From Bacillota bacterium (GTDB lineage: Bacteria > Bacillota > Clostridia > Lachnospirales > Lachnospiraceae): 64,000 nt of DNA. Positions 34,066 through 42,683 of this stretch are shown here, piece by piece. Each line of letters starts with the position of its first letter. The stretch's first letter is position 1. The stretch spans positions 62,001-126,000 of the forward strand of contig JAEZKA010000101.1 in the NCBI GenBank assembly GCA_023436225.1, in the 5' to 3' direction. The notes beneath the pieces were generated by a model, which was not told the DNA's origin, searched no databases, and saw only the letters and a list, made by a program, of their open reading frames with translations. The translations under genes were made by a program, and so were the position numbers.

Positions 34066-34098
34066 CTAACACACCCTGTCTCGATTACTCCTATAATT

Positions 34099-34127
34099 AT
34101 TTTACCATATAATCCCTACTGATACAA
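34099..34127 (-). promoter_or_regulatory. Promoter of the toxin gene
   Basis: TTGTAT (34127-34122) and TAAAAT (34104-34099) with a 17-base spacer on the minus strand, about 60 bases upstream of the toxin ATG. The same box pair and neighbouring TGTTCGATTGTATCA recur at 42655-42690. Confidence 0.7.
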
Positions 34128-34174
34128 TCGAACATGCTATTAACTTTCTTATCTATTTTCTATCTTTATACCAC

Positions 34175-34360
34175 CATTTTATACGCAACTTAGATATCAC
34201 AAGATGACATAAAATGAATTTCAAATACCTACATACCTTCTCTTGGATCACCCTATAACATAGGACGGACATTATGAAATCTAAAATGCATACCTCCCCT
34301 CTTTAGTGAACAGCCTACCGCAAGAGCTATAGGCTGTTTGCTCACATGCAATGGCATAGT
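34175..34360 (+). repeat. Intergenic repeat copy E
   Basis: TTATACGCAACTTAGATATC, CCCTATAACATAGGACG and TGCATACCTCCCCTCTTTAG, ending in a hairpin AACAGCCTA/TAGGCTGTT. It lies immediately upstream of the toxin promoter, showing that the repeats and the toxin are parts of one larger unit. Confidence 0.75.
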
Positions 34361-34408
34361 TCTTTGAACGTATCTACGAGATACTGAATTCACATTCCAG
34401 TTTTTGGC

Positions 34409-34461
34409 TTGACATTTCGAGACTATTATGATAGTCTTGGAATGCAAACTATTGCTATAGT
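34409..34461 (+). promoter_or_regulatory. Promoter and two BlaI-type operators
   Basis: TTGACA at 34409-34414 is followed by two dyads: GACTAT-TATG-ATAGTC (34421-34436) and ACTAT-TGCT-ATAGT (34448-34461). ACTAxxxxTAGT dyads are the kind bound by BlaI/MecI repressors. They sit directly before the blaI relic. Confidence 0.65.
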
Positions 34462-34474
34462 CTGGTGGAGTTTC

Positions 34475-34844
34475 ATGGAAAAATTAAAGCTATTTGACGG
34501 TGAGTTGAAGTTAATGGAGCTTCTATGGGAGAACGAGGGTGCAACGGCGAAAGAGCTAACACTTCTCGCCGCTGAAAAAATTGGCTGGAACAAAAATACC
34601 ACCTACACTGTAATTAAAAATTAGTTGATAAAGGAATAATTGAGCGAAGTGAGCCTGGTTTTAGGTGCCACAGCCTAATCGCCCGTGAGGAAGCCGGACT
34701 CGAAGAAGCACGCGAGGTAGTACGCTCGTTTTTTGGCAGCTCCATCCAATCTCTGTTTTCGTCTTTTATGTCCGAGGGTTGATTTCTCAGGAGGAGGCCA
34801 ACGAACTTCGAAAGCTGATTGACCAACACGGTAAGAAGGAGTAA
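34475..34844 (+). pseudogene. blaI: Frameshifted BlaI/MecI-family repressor
   Basis: Three frames together give a full-length BlaI-type protein: MEKLKLFDGELKLMELLWEN ... NTTYTVIKN in the first, LVDKGIIERSEPGFRCHSL ... SFMSEG in the second, LISQEEANELRKLIDQHGKK in the third. The first shift lies in an A run near 34618 (one base missing), the second near 34778. The winged-helix and dimerization parts are otherwise recognisable. BlaI represses beta-lactam-response genes until cleaved by BlaR1. Either the gene is dead or the sequence has two errors. Confidence 0.82.
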
Positions 34845-34849
34845 TTTCT

Positions 34850-35833
34850 ATGCTAGATGATATTTTCTACCTTGTATTAAATATGAGTCTTGTGGGCAGC
34901 TTTATTATTGCTGCGTTGTTAATTATCCGACTGAAAAAACTGCTGCCGAGGCGTATTGTCTATCCCCTATGGCTATACGTTGTGCCGTATGCGGTAATGT
35001 GCATCGCGTCTCCGCTCACACAAGAGCAGACTGTTACTTATGCTTTTCAGGACAGCTATTTATATGTAATGCCAAACGGTGCGTACAAAATTCACTATTA
35101 TCTGATTGTGCTAATACTTATTACAATGGTCTGTGTACTTCTTTACGGAATTGGACAGAAGCGGTCAGCCATTGTGTCAGTAATGATTAGCTTATTCATT
35201 GTGGTTGTAGGGATTTCGTTTTCTAAAGTCCCGGCGAGTCCTGCGGAAAATATTAATGGCTGTTATGAATTTGATGAATGTCTTTATATGAATCCCCTAA
35301 GCTCATTTATAGCTATCAAGGGGTCTATGCCATATGTATATGGATTTAACGAGGAATCTCTTATTATTGCCAATACTGAAACTGGAGGTATTGAGTATCT
35401 AACCGCTCAGTATGAAAAGACCCCCGTATATGAAGATGAATTTAGTTCGAAAACGAATATTACTATTTTTACGCCGCCTGATTTATCACATTATAAGGAG
35501 CGTTGGCTTCGCGGAGTTTTCCAAAATAGTAGTCAGCAATATGATCTGTATCAGATGGACGACGAAATATGGTTGGTCAATACCAAAAGTACGCTTTGGA
35601 GTATATTTCGACTGCAAAAAACGAATAAAACTAATCTGTCTGACCTTGAGCAATCATATAGGGTAAAAGAAAATACTGATGATACACGGCAAATGGATAT
35701 TTATGACGTATATGAGCTTGCGAGAAAGGGTAAAAATTTATCTGCTTCTGATTTTAAACCGTATACTGGTAAATCAGTCAGTAGCCGGACTTGCCGATTG
35801 GGGGATTGCGGTAGATGTTGGATGGACATATAG
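34850..35833 (+). pseudogene. Rearranged BlaR1/M56-type sensor lacking the protease
   Basis: A 327-residue frame six bases after blaI. The first 48 residues match the start of M56 (BlaR1) proteins (VGSFIIAALLIIRLKKLLPRRIVYPLWL). The central zinc-protease region with HExxH is absent; the frame passes directly to two further membrane segments and a sensor-like ectodomain (residues 135-290). Near 35780 the last 25 codons look shifted: the other frame reads VAGLADWGIAVDVGW. Together with the broken blaI this indicates a dead regulatory pair with an internal deletion, although the frame itself is open. Confidence 0.6.
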
Positions 35834-35899
35834 CTCTCATACTCCAGTAAATTTCAGCACAAAAAAATGACTTAAATCCGCTACCTCCGTTGTTCCATC

Positions 35900-36050
35900 T
35901 GCCTTTTCACCATTGATGAAGGTCGTAACTTAGATATCACAGGATAAAACATGATAAATTTCAATTCCTATATACCCCCTAGGGAATACTATATAACACA
36001 GGATGAACCTCTATGAAACTTCAACTGATTACCTATTTTTTCATCATTTG
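35900..36050 (+). repeat. Intergenic repeat copy F
   Basis: CATTGATGAAGGTCGTAACT, then AGATATCACAGGATAAAACA and ATATAACACAGGATGAACC. It shares the CATTGAxGAAGGTCG stretch with 19725-19738 and the rest with copies B-E, but lacks the terminal hairpin. It fills most of the gene-free stretch 35834-36121. Confidence 0.65.
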
Positions 36051-36121
36051 ATGACTTTATCCTATTTGTCATTACATGATCTACTTTTTAGTCTCCTCTA
36101 TTTTCTATTTGTATTCAGCAC

Positions 36122-36895
36122 TCATATTATTACATCTATATCTTTTTTACAACGTATAGATAATATAATCGCTATGATCGGCATAATTACGCACCATATA
36201 AGAGATTGGCAAATGCTCCCCGGCATCGATTGTACTAATAAAATTGGCAGAAATGATCCCCACAGGTTGGATAATCCATGCAGCACTATCGCATATCTTA
36301 ACTTTCCTGATTTCACTGTAATATATGACCAAACGTATCCAAGTATAAAAGTATAAAACATCTGTGGTATTCCTTGTGATATTGAATGTGGAAGCGCAAA
36401 CATAATCGCACTTAAAATAATTGCAAATGTTTCTCCATGTGGCAACAATCTTTCAAGTACATATTTTCGAAAGAGCAACTCTTCAAATATTGGATTAAAA
36501 ATCAATAATATGAATGCATAAAACCAAAAATTATTCTGTAATTCAGTAGCCATCCCGCTCCCAGTACCAAATCCCAATATTGTACATATGATATTACCTA
36601 TCACACACACGGGGAAACCATAACCTGATTGTATTACGAAAGCCATGGCCAAATGTTTCGTACTAAAATCCTTCCGCTCTATTTTCTTTATTGACATTTT
36701 CTTAATAATAAATAAGAAAATCGGTAGAGCTATCGCATATGGTACAAGCATACTGGAAATGCACCTATTAACCACATCCGGAACTATTTTTCCCACTATG
36801 TCATATAAAAACCAATCATAACTTTTTTTAATCATAAACCAAACTAATAATGCTAAGAACATCTGAAGTATTGTTTTAACCCGATTCTTTCTCAT
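36122..36895 (-). CDS. CPBP-family intramembrane glutamic protease
   Basis: A 257-residue multi-span membrane protein of the CPBP (CAAX protease, bacteriocin-processing) family. Catalytic motifs are present: NPIFEELLFRKYV (Glu-Glu-xxx-Arg), FALPHSISQG (motif 2, His) and IVLHGLSNLWG (motif 3, His). Such proteins process or degrade membrane peptides, and many act in bacteriocin immunity. The start codon overlaps the stop of the DUF3021 gene in an ATGA arrangement, so it is cotranscribed and coupled with the LytTR/DUF3021 pair, which probably controls it. Confidence 0.88.
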   Translation of the reverse strand: MRKNRVKTILQMFLALLVWFMIKKSYDWFLYDIVGKIVPDVVNRCISSMLVPYAIALPIFLFIIKKMSIKKIERKDFSTKHLAMAFVIQSGYGFPVCVIGNIICTILGFGTGSGMATELQNNFWFYAFILLIFNPIFEELLFRKYVLERLLPHGETFAIILSAIMFALPHSISQGIPQMFYTFILGYVWSYITVKSGKLRYAIVLHGLSNLWGSFLPILLVQSMPGSICQSLIWCVIMPIIAIILSIRCKKDIDVII

Positions 36896-37335
36896 ATCTT
36901 CTCATCCTCTATTTTCTTTTTATATTTACCTAAAGCCTGAGTATATTCCTCTCTTTTTTTTCTTTCTAATGAATAAGTAATAATACACGATACTATGAAT
37001 GTAATTATAAAAGCTATGGTTATAAAGCAAACTCCTTGCACATTAAAATTAAAAGGACCGCCCAGATTAAGCAAAGTAACAAGCGTAATAATAAAATATA
37101 ATGGTAAAAAAACTATTCTTTTGAAGCTATATGACAGCTTTAACATCCATTTTTTAGAATCTAGTTCTTTTCTTAAAGCAGTTAACATACCCATTGCTAA
37201 AGCCATGATAAACAATTTTACCACCTGTAATGGATGAATAAAGGTTCCATCTATATTAAAAGCGATTGAAATATCCAACATCAATACTGTAAAAAATGGT
37301 GCTGTGATTTTTATTGTACTCTTGACGAATTTCAT
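36892..37335 (-). CDS. DUF3021-family membrane protein
   Basis: A 147-residue protein with four membrane helices and a basic, helical C-terminus (ERKKREEYTQALGKYKKKI). DUF3021 genes nearly always follow a LytTR regulator, as here with a nine-base gap, and are thought to inhibit or sense for that regulator at the membrane. The precise role is not established. Confidence 0.82.
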   Translation of the reverse strand: MKFVKSTIKITAPFFTVLMLDISIAFNIDGTFIHPLQVVKLFIMALAMGMLTALRKELDSKKWMLKLSYSFKRIVFLPLYFIITLVTLLNLGGPFNFNVQGVCFITIAFIITFIVSCIITYSLERKKREEYTQALGKYKKKIEDEKI

Positions 37336-37344
37336 AATATCCTC

Positions 37345-37788
37345 CTATCTTATACCGACTCTATTCTTAAAATCCTTTACATACATTCTTGAAATAAGCA
37401 CTCTTTCACCATTTACTAATTTCACCTTTAATCTTCTTCCTTCTTCCGGTTCTATCATTTCTACTGCTGCTATATTCATTATGATAGATTTAGAAATTCT
37501 AATATACTTAATTTGAGGAAGCATATTTTCCAGTTCATATAGTCTAAAATTTATTTCATACACTATATCTGTTTGATAAGCGTATGTCTTTTTATCCACT
37601 GACTCAAAATACAAAACATCTTTCAATTTTATTAATTGCGTTCGGCCCTCCATGTCTTTTGCTGTAAGTGAATTACCGCTGTCATTAATAAGCGTTATCA
37701 ATTGATCAACCTTTTCATCCTTATGTTGACACAAAATATGTACCTCTATATCTTGAATTTGCTGCTGTTCTTCTATGAAAATTTTCAT
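37345..37788 (-). CDS. LytTR-domain transcriptional regulator without receiver
   Basis: A 147-residue protein. Residues 1-45 are a short N-terminal region (MKIFIEEQQQIQDIEVHILC), and 45-147 form a LytTR DNA-binding domain (LIKLKDVLYFESVDKKTYAYQ, IRISKSIIMNIAAVE, RVLISRMYVKDFKN). With no receiver domain it is not a classical response regulator; control probably comes through the neighbouring DUF3021 protein. An inverted repeat 55 bases upstream is a candidate binding site. Confidence 0.9.
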   Translation of the reverse strand: MKIFIEEQQQIQDIEVHILCQHKDEKVDQLITLINDSGNSLTAKDMEGRTQLIKLKDVLYFESVDKKTYAYQTDIVYEINFRLYELENMLPQIKYIRISKSIIMNIAAVEMIEPEEGRRLKVKLVNGERVLISRMYVKDFKNRVGIR

Positions 37789-37841
37789 ATCACACCTCCC
37801 TTTTTACATATATATCAAATATGATTTAATTTCAACCAAAA

Positions 37842-37886
37842 ATACCCAAAGTGTACAAATAATTTACTAAGATGTACACTGGGTAT
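37842..37886. promoter_or_regulatory. Inverted repeat upstream of the LytTR gene
   Basis: ATACCC-AAA-GTGTAC and GTACAC-T-GGGTAT enclose 17 bases, about 55 bases before the LytTR start codon. Position and symmetry suit an autoregulatory operator; a terminator is unlikely because no T run follows. Confidence 0.5.
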
Positions 37887-38063
37887 CATTCTATTATTTT
37901 GCTGCTATCTCATAAAACAGTTTACCCGTTCGCATTGATTGAACTTTGCCATATTATCACTAGCGAAACAATTCAATTTCAAGAGTTTTTGTTTTCATCG
38001 TGCATAATGTTGAATTTTGTGATATTGTAGTATTACTTTGATCTACAAGAAAGGTGGTAGCTT

Positions 38064-38711
38064 GTGAATTCTAATAAGCTATGTGTTTCTGCGATAGGTT
38101 GGGAGCTGGGAGATCCAAATCGCGTAATCCCTACATTTGCTCGCCAGCACTACCGAATACACTGTATTACCGATGGTTATGGTCATTTAAAAACCTCAGA
38201 TCAGGAGTTATTTTTATCAGAAGGTTCCGGTTTTTTTATTTTTCCTGGTACGATACCGAATTACCATCCTGATCAAAATAAACCATGGGAATATTTTTGG
38301 ATATGTATTTATGGTACATTACTAGACGAGCTCATTGAACAATCGAAGTACACATATCAGGCAAGCAGTAAAATGACGTCCCGATATTTTGAACTTTGCC
38401 TGGATTACATACATATGCATTACAGCGAAAATATTACAATTCAGGATATTTCAGAACATGCTGCAATAGAGCGTACTTATTTGTATAAGCTTTTCAAAGC
38501 AAATCTAGGTATATCACCACAAACCTATTTAATCAATCATCGCATCTCACAGGCTTGTAAATTGCTTCAATCCACTGATCTTAGCATAACGGATATCGCT
38601 TATACCGTCGGATTTAATGACTTCTCCAATTTTACTCGCCAGTTTAGAAAAAGAGAGGATATGTCATCATTACAATACCGAGCCCTTGGCAGTAAAGCTA
38701 ATTTAAATTAG
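38064..38711 (+). CDS. AraC-family regulator with shortened linker
   Basis: A 215-residue protein. The first 90 residues are an AraC-type cupin arm (FARQHYRIHCITDGYGHLKT, GSGFFIFPGTIPNYHPD). The last 100 are the double helix-turn-helix (NITIQDISEHAAIERTYLYKLFK, LSITDIAYTVGFNDFSNFTRQFRK). The usual helical linker of about 60 residues between them is nearly absent, so this gene may have an in-frame internal deletion; family members are about 280 residues. The start is GTG with AAAGG upstream. No target is evident. Confidence 0.85.
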   Translation: MNSNKLCVSAIGWELGDPNRVIPTFARQHYRIHCITDGYGHLKTSDQELFLSEGSGFFIFPGTIPNYHPDQNKPWEYFWICIYGTLLDELIEQSKYTYQASSKMTSRYFELCLDYIHMHYSENITIQDISEHAAIERTYLYKLFKANLGISPQTYLINHRISQACKLLQSTDLSITDIAYTVGFNDFSNFTRQFRKREDMSSLQYRALGSKANLN

Positions 38712-38762
38712 GTTTGTATATTAGTTATATGATCATACGCAAGCTCAATATTTTAATATAAG

Positions 38763-38812
38763 AAAAGAGCCTTTGCTTCATAGTTATATCCCTATTTGGC
38801 AAAGACTCTTTT
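38763..38812. terminator. Bidirectional terminator
   Basis: AAAGAGCCTTTGC and GCAAAGACTCTTT, with one C-A mismatch, enclose about 24 bases. T-rich tracts flank both sides between the convergent AraC and phosphodiesterase genes. Confidence 0.75.
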
Positions 38813-38813
38813 T

Positions 38814-39482
38814 TTAATTATTCTGAATGCGTGCTCTTGCTAAAACAGCGTAAGCAACGTTATTAGTTGTAATCGAAAACACATTATTTTGAAGTAAATC
38901 TTCAATATCATTAGGATCATCAACAGTCCAGTGGCTAATTCGTATTCCTGAAGCATAAAATTTCGCTTTTGCAGAAGGAGATATAATTCTGTAATTAATA
39001 TTTAATGCCTCCATAGCTTTATCTTTACAATTTGTATAAAAATCAATAATTTTATTTGCATCCTGTTCCTCAATGATGTTGTCATAAAGATGAAGTTCTT
39101 TTTTTTCTACATTAAGAAAATAGCTATATTTTGCATTTGCAACTATGTTATTCTCATAATCTCCTGTAAATACTGCTCGCTCTTCCATACCATATTCACG
39201 TAGATTTTTTAGCGCATATTCAAAGACGCTTCGTTCTTTTAGATCACAATTCAATTTTACTTTTTCAGGTTTCAGAAGTTTAAGAACATCCTGGAATGTT
39301 ACATATCTATCTAGTTGATTTTCATCGATTGGATCATGGGATAGATATACATTTTCCTCATACAATCTAAGATCAACTTCAATGTAATCGACATTTTGGT
39401 TTAATGCAGCTATAATTCCTTCCAAAGAGTCCGGTACTGTATTATCACATCCGGAATGAGCCACAATCATTGTTCGGTTCAT
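38814..39482 (-). CDS. Glycerophosphodiester phosphodiesterase-family protein
   Basis: About 222 residues of the GDPD barrel. IVAHSGCDNTVPDSLEGIIAAL carries the HxG-xNT-P-S signature (with Ser for the usual Arg after His), VDYIEVDLRLYEENVYLSHD gives the Glu-x-Asp pair and catalytic His, and CDLKE and SHWTVDDPNDIEDLL complete it. It would release glycerol phosphate from glycerophosphodiesters. No signal peptide is seen. The ATG at 39482 fits the family start; a GTG 18 codons earlier (39536) keeps the frame open and cannot be excluded. Confidence 0.82.
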   Translation of the reverse strand: MNRTMIVAHSGCDNTVPDSLEGIIAALNQNVDYIEVDLRLYEENVYLSHDPIDENQLDRYVTFQDVLKLLKPEKVKLNCDLKERSVFEYALKNLREYGMEERAVFTGDYENNIVANAKYSYFLNVEKKELHLYDNIIEEQDANKIIDFYTNCKDKAMEALNINYRIISPSAKAKFYASGIRISHWTVDDPNDIEDLLQNNVFSITTNNVAYAVLARARIQNN

Positions 39483-39536
39483 AAAAATGATACCCACTTT
39501 CGTCCTTAAATTTAAAAGCGATACAGGCTTCTTCAC

Positions 39537-39898
39537 ACCGCTTTTATTATTGTTTTATTACATATTAAGTATTACTGAGCGTCTCTAGGCTGCCATTGGT
39601 GCTTCACTCTAGCAATAGTCTTATCATATAATTAAATCCGTCATATTTCATGATAAAATGTTGATTTTGTATTGCTTCATGTTGAATGATCGTTTTATAT
39701 GTTGTGGTTGCTCCAACCATATACCTATAAACACTTTTCAAGTCCAATTACGGGGAACTTATTTCTCTCTAGCACTACCTGGTTATCCTCATGCCAATTT
39801 TTCATTGTTTTAATCATATCAGACTTTTCCATGTTAAGAAAGTAACGGTTATGTTTTATATACCGACAGGCTTCTTTAATATAAACCTGGCTGGTTGA
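39537..39898 (-). other. Gene-free stretch with decayed coding fragments
   Basis: On the minus strand, codons from about 39885 to a stop at 39725 read FLNMEKSDMIKTMKNWHEDN, and another frame to 39616 reads MVGATTTYKTIIQHEAIQNQ. Both look like remains of a gene but have no start or ribosome site, and I cannot name the family. Nothing else is seen here. Confidence 0.35.
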
Positions 39899-41215
39899 CT
39901 ACATTTTCTTAATCTTCTTATAAAACATATTAAACAGGATAAGTCCCATCCCACCAACGATAGGTATTATATAGGAAGGGATGTGATTGATCAGTGCTCC
40001 GGATAGGAGCAAGGAAATCGGCAGAATAATTTTAGCAACACTGATACCCATACTTAAAACTCTGCCCCTGAATTCATCAGGTATTGTCTTCTGCAGGATA
40101 TAAATAATCGGAATATCCAAGGAAGCGATTGCTATCCCTGCCAAAACCATTAAGAAAGCAAAATAGATAAGGTAGAATACTGCATTTTGAAATTGATAGA
40201 ATAGTATTGCCGCTATACCTATGGCTACCATTGTGGCTGACAGCAAGAAGTTAGACGTCCTTATAATTGCATTGTATTCGTATTTATCCATGATACGCTT
40301 TATGATAAGAGCACCTAAAATCATTCCGATTGGGAAGGCAGCTTGGATCAGTCCATAAAAGTTGGCATTTAGTTTTATTACGTTATTGATAATATAAGGC
40401 AAGGGTACATTAATGGAAAAGCCGATAAAAAAGTTCAGAGCAATATACATACCGGTGATTTTAAACATGTCTGTCCGTTCCATCAGATATCGAAACCCAT
40501 CCCTCAAATCGTTCAGAAAATGAATATCTTTCTTCTCGATCCCATTATTTCGAACATTATATCTAAAATCCATAAATAATTGCAGCAATGCAGAAAACAG
40601 AAAAGAAAGTCCATTGATTAGGATAAATATTTCTATATCCATGAAGGCATAGACGATACCCCCGATCGATGGACCCAGTATCGTTGAAGAGCATTCGATT
40701 ATTTTACTAACCGAATTCAAAGACATCAGTTTTTCGTCCGATACCAGATTAGGTTTCGCTACTTCTATGCTAATTCCATCAATCGTTGAGAAGATATTTA
40801 GTAATAGGGTTATTAGATAGATTATAACCAGATTTAAGCTGAAGTTAAGAGAAAAAAGATATAAACCGATTAATAATCCTCCGTTTATTATATCCATAGC
40901 AACAGCGATAAATTTCTTATTCAGCTTATCTGCTATTATACCGGCAAAAGGATTGATTAATATAGCCGAAATAATTGCGATTACCATCGTTCCGGCAAAA
41001 CTTAAGCCTGAACCAGTCATTTCTAATACATATAGGCCAATCGCAAAATTGTATATGGAGGTTCCAAGCATCGAGATACAACTGGCGGTTGACAATAGTA
41101 CCATATTTGACAATTCATTTTTTACTACTATTTTCTTAGATAGAACTTGGAATAAAACTAATAAATTACTTGATAAATTCTTGATTGAGCTACTTAATGC
41201 TTCCACTTCATCCAA
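39899..41215 (-). CDS. MFS transporter (multidrug/macrolide efflux-like)
   Basis: A 438-residue major facilitator with twelve predicted helices in two halves and a central cytoplasmic loop (DFRYNVRNNGIEKKDIHF). Motif A reads GIIADKLNKKF after helix 2, and the second half has EFRGRVLSMGISVAKIILP, typical of the MFS_3/Mef-like branch. It probably exports a drug or natural product. It is downstream of the MerR-methyltransferase gene on the same strand (120 bases, with a terminator-like hairpin between), and that regulator is its likely controller. Confidence 0.85.
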   Translation of the reverse strand: MDEVEALSSSIKNLSSNLLVLFQVLSKKIVVKNELSNMVLLSTASCISMLGTSIYNFAIGLYVLEMTGSGLSFAGTMVIAIISAILINPFAGIIADKLNKKFIAVAMDIINGGLLIGLYLFSLNFSLNLVIIYLITLLLNIFSTIDGISIEVAKPNLVSDEKLMSLNSVSKIIECSSTILGPSIGGIVYAFMDIEIFILINGLSFLFSALLQLFMDFRYNVRNNGIEKKDIHFLNDLRDGFRYLMERTDMFKITGMYIALNFFIGFSINVPLPYIINNVIKLNANFYGLIQAAFPIGMILGALIIKRIMDKYEYNAIIRTSNFLLSATMVAIGIAAILFYQFQNAVFYLIYFAFLMVLAGIAIASLDIPIIYILQKTIPDEFRGRVLSMGISVAKIILPISLLLSGALINHIPSYIIPIVGGMGLILFNMFYKKIKKM

Positions 41216-41317
41216 CTCCCTTAGTTCATTTATTTTTATTGCCTGGTTTCATTCTAGATCATGGTCTCCACACCACAGCAATGCCCAAAATAAATAATTT
41301 TCAGGGAATAAATAAGT

Positions 41318-41343
41318 AAAAGGTAGGGTTAACCCTACCTTTT
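41318..41343 (-). terminator. Hairpin at the end of the MerR-methyltransferase gene
   Basis: A perfect 11-base inverted repeat AAAAGGTAGGG-TTAA-CCCTACCTTTT. The stop codon of the gene lies inside the stem. It may attenuate transcription into the MFS gene. Confidence 0.75.
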
Positions 41344-42549
41344 GCCAAGCACTAAATAGAAATATATTTTTTCACCGGCTTTAAAAAAGTTTTCATATTT
41401 TCCACCCTTATCGATGATATTCGATATGGACTCATCCAATCTATAGCCCATCCCTAAAAGTCGCTCCCTGACATTCTTCTCTAAAAAGTTTTTCCGATAT
41501 TTTATCTCAACAAAGCTGTTTGAGACAAAACTTTTAAAGGCGATGTAAGCACCTATTAATTCAGATTGGTCTTTTACATATTTATCAATTCGCTCTAATA
41601 AAAAATCGGTATAATGAAAGCTGTAATTGCTTGTACCTGAGATATCAATTAATACATCCACCGATTTTTGCTTTATGGGTATTTGATTAAAATCCGTACA
41701 TAGAAAAAGTATGTTTTTCTTATATTGAATTGTTTCCAATAGATTTTTTAATAATATGTGGCGGCTTATATCATAATCAACTGCAATATAGATTGTATCA
41801 TCCGGAATATCTTCATAAATGCTTCTTAAAAAGAAGCCCAGACCTGAACCGAGTTCCAGCATAACCTTATTTTTGTATTCGCTAATCTGTATCTTTTTAA
41901 ATGACAATTCCATACTGCGATATAATTCGTCGAGATAATCTATATCGGTAGTACTGATATATTCCATAATATCCTGGTTACTGTTTCTCTGATTGTCATA
42001 TTTCAGGCTTTCTGTGGATCGGATAATTCCATCCTCAATTCGATACTCTTCTCCACAGGAACAGACTAATTTCCCATACATGATCTGATTATTTGTTATA
42101 CTTCCTTCACGGAGTTCCAGGTTCTTACCGCATTTTGAGCAGCATAAGAGGTTTAGAACCCTAATATCTACACCTATAATGGATTTCTTATTATTTTCAA
42201 TCAAGGAAAGCTCCTGTATTTTGGCTTCCAGCTTATCCTTCATCTTACCTAACTCCAAAATCTGATCCGACAACTGTTGTTTTTTGTTTACAAATAAGGA
42301 TAAAAAAGAATCCTTTTCTTGATATCCGGTAAATTGAGCCAATCTTTCCACGATAAGAATGGATTTGATTTCATGTAATGAAAATCCCATATTTTTAAGG
42401 GCTAATACTCTGTCTAAATCTTTCTGGCATCTAGAGTCAAAATTATATTGAGATCCCTGTTTATCAGGAATGACAAGCCCTAAATCCATATAATGCCGTA
42501 TGGTATCGATGGTAAGATTATTTACTTCAACAAATTTGCCAATTTTCAT
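41335..42549 (-). CDS. MerR regulator fused to zinc ribbon and SAM methyltransferase
   Basis: About 404 residues in three parts. Residues 1-115 are a MerR DNA-binding domain with coiled coil (FVEVNNLTIDTIRHYMDLGLV). Residues 130-180 hold a four-Cys ribbon (LLCCSKCGKN, LVCSCGEEY) as in RlmA-type methyltransferases. Residues 220-404 are a Rossmann methyltransferase (KVMLELGSGLGFFLR, IYIAVDYDIS, SVDVLIDISG). The fusion suggests a sensor that methylates a ligand or rRNA-like target and regulates the adjacent pump. The ATG at 42549 follows AAGGG; the frame is open 25 codons further without a ribosome site. Confidence 0.85.
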   Translation of the reverse strand: MKIGKFVEVNNLTIDTIRHYMDLGLVIPDKQGSQYNFDSRCQKDLDRVLALKNMGFSLHEIKSILIVERLAQFTGYQEKDSFLSLFVNKKQQLSDQILELGKMKDKLEAKIQELSLIENNKKSIIGVDIRVLNLLCCSKCGKNLELREGSITNNQIMYGKLVCSCGEEYRIEDGIIRSTESLKYDNQRNSNQDIMEYISTTDIDYLDELYRSMELSFKKIQISEYKNKVMLELGSGLGFFLRSIYEDIPDDTIYIAVDYDISRHILLKNLLETIQYKKNILFLCTDFNQIPIKQKSVDVLIDISGTSNYSFHYTDFLLERIDKYVKDQSELIGAYIAFKSFVSNSFVEIKYRKNFLEKNVRERLLGMGYRLDESISNIIDKGGKYENFFKAGEKIYFYLVLGKR

Positions 42550-42654
42550 GTTGTTTTCCCTTAATCGTATGCTTATTTGAGTATTCTTGAAATCATAGGG
42601 TGGTCCTCTTCTAAGGCACCTCATTTAGAATCTCTGTCTCTTCCCGTTACATAT

Positions 42655-42683
42655 ATTTTACTATATAATTCCTCTTGATACAA
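42655..42683 (-). promoter_or_regulatory. Promoter of the MerR-methyltransferase gene, shared with the toxin repeat
   Basis: TTGTAT (42683-42678) and TAAAAT (42660-42655) with a 17-base spacer on the minus strand. The boxes, part of the spacer (GGAATTATAT) and upstream TAACATGTTCGATTG match the toxin promoter at 34.1 kb, although the rest of the repeat is absent. Confidence 0.7.

Noticed and set aside
33236..34360. Possible CRISPR array from repeated motifs
   Set aside because: Copies are long, unevenly spaced and diverged, with no short constant repeats or spacers and no cas genes.
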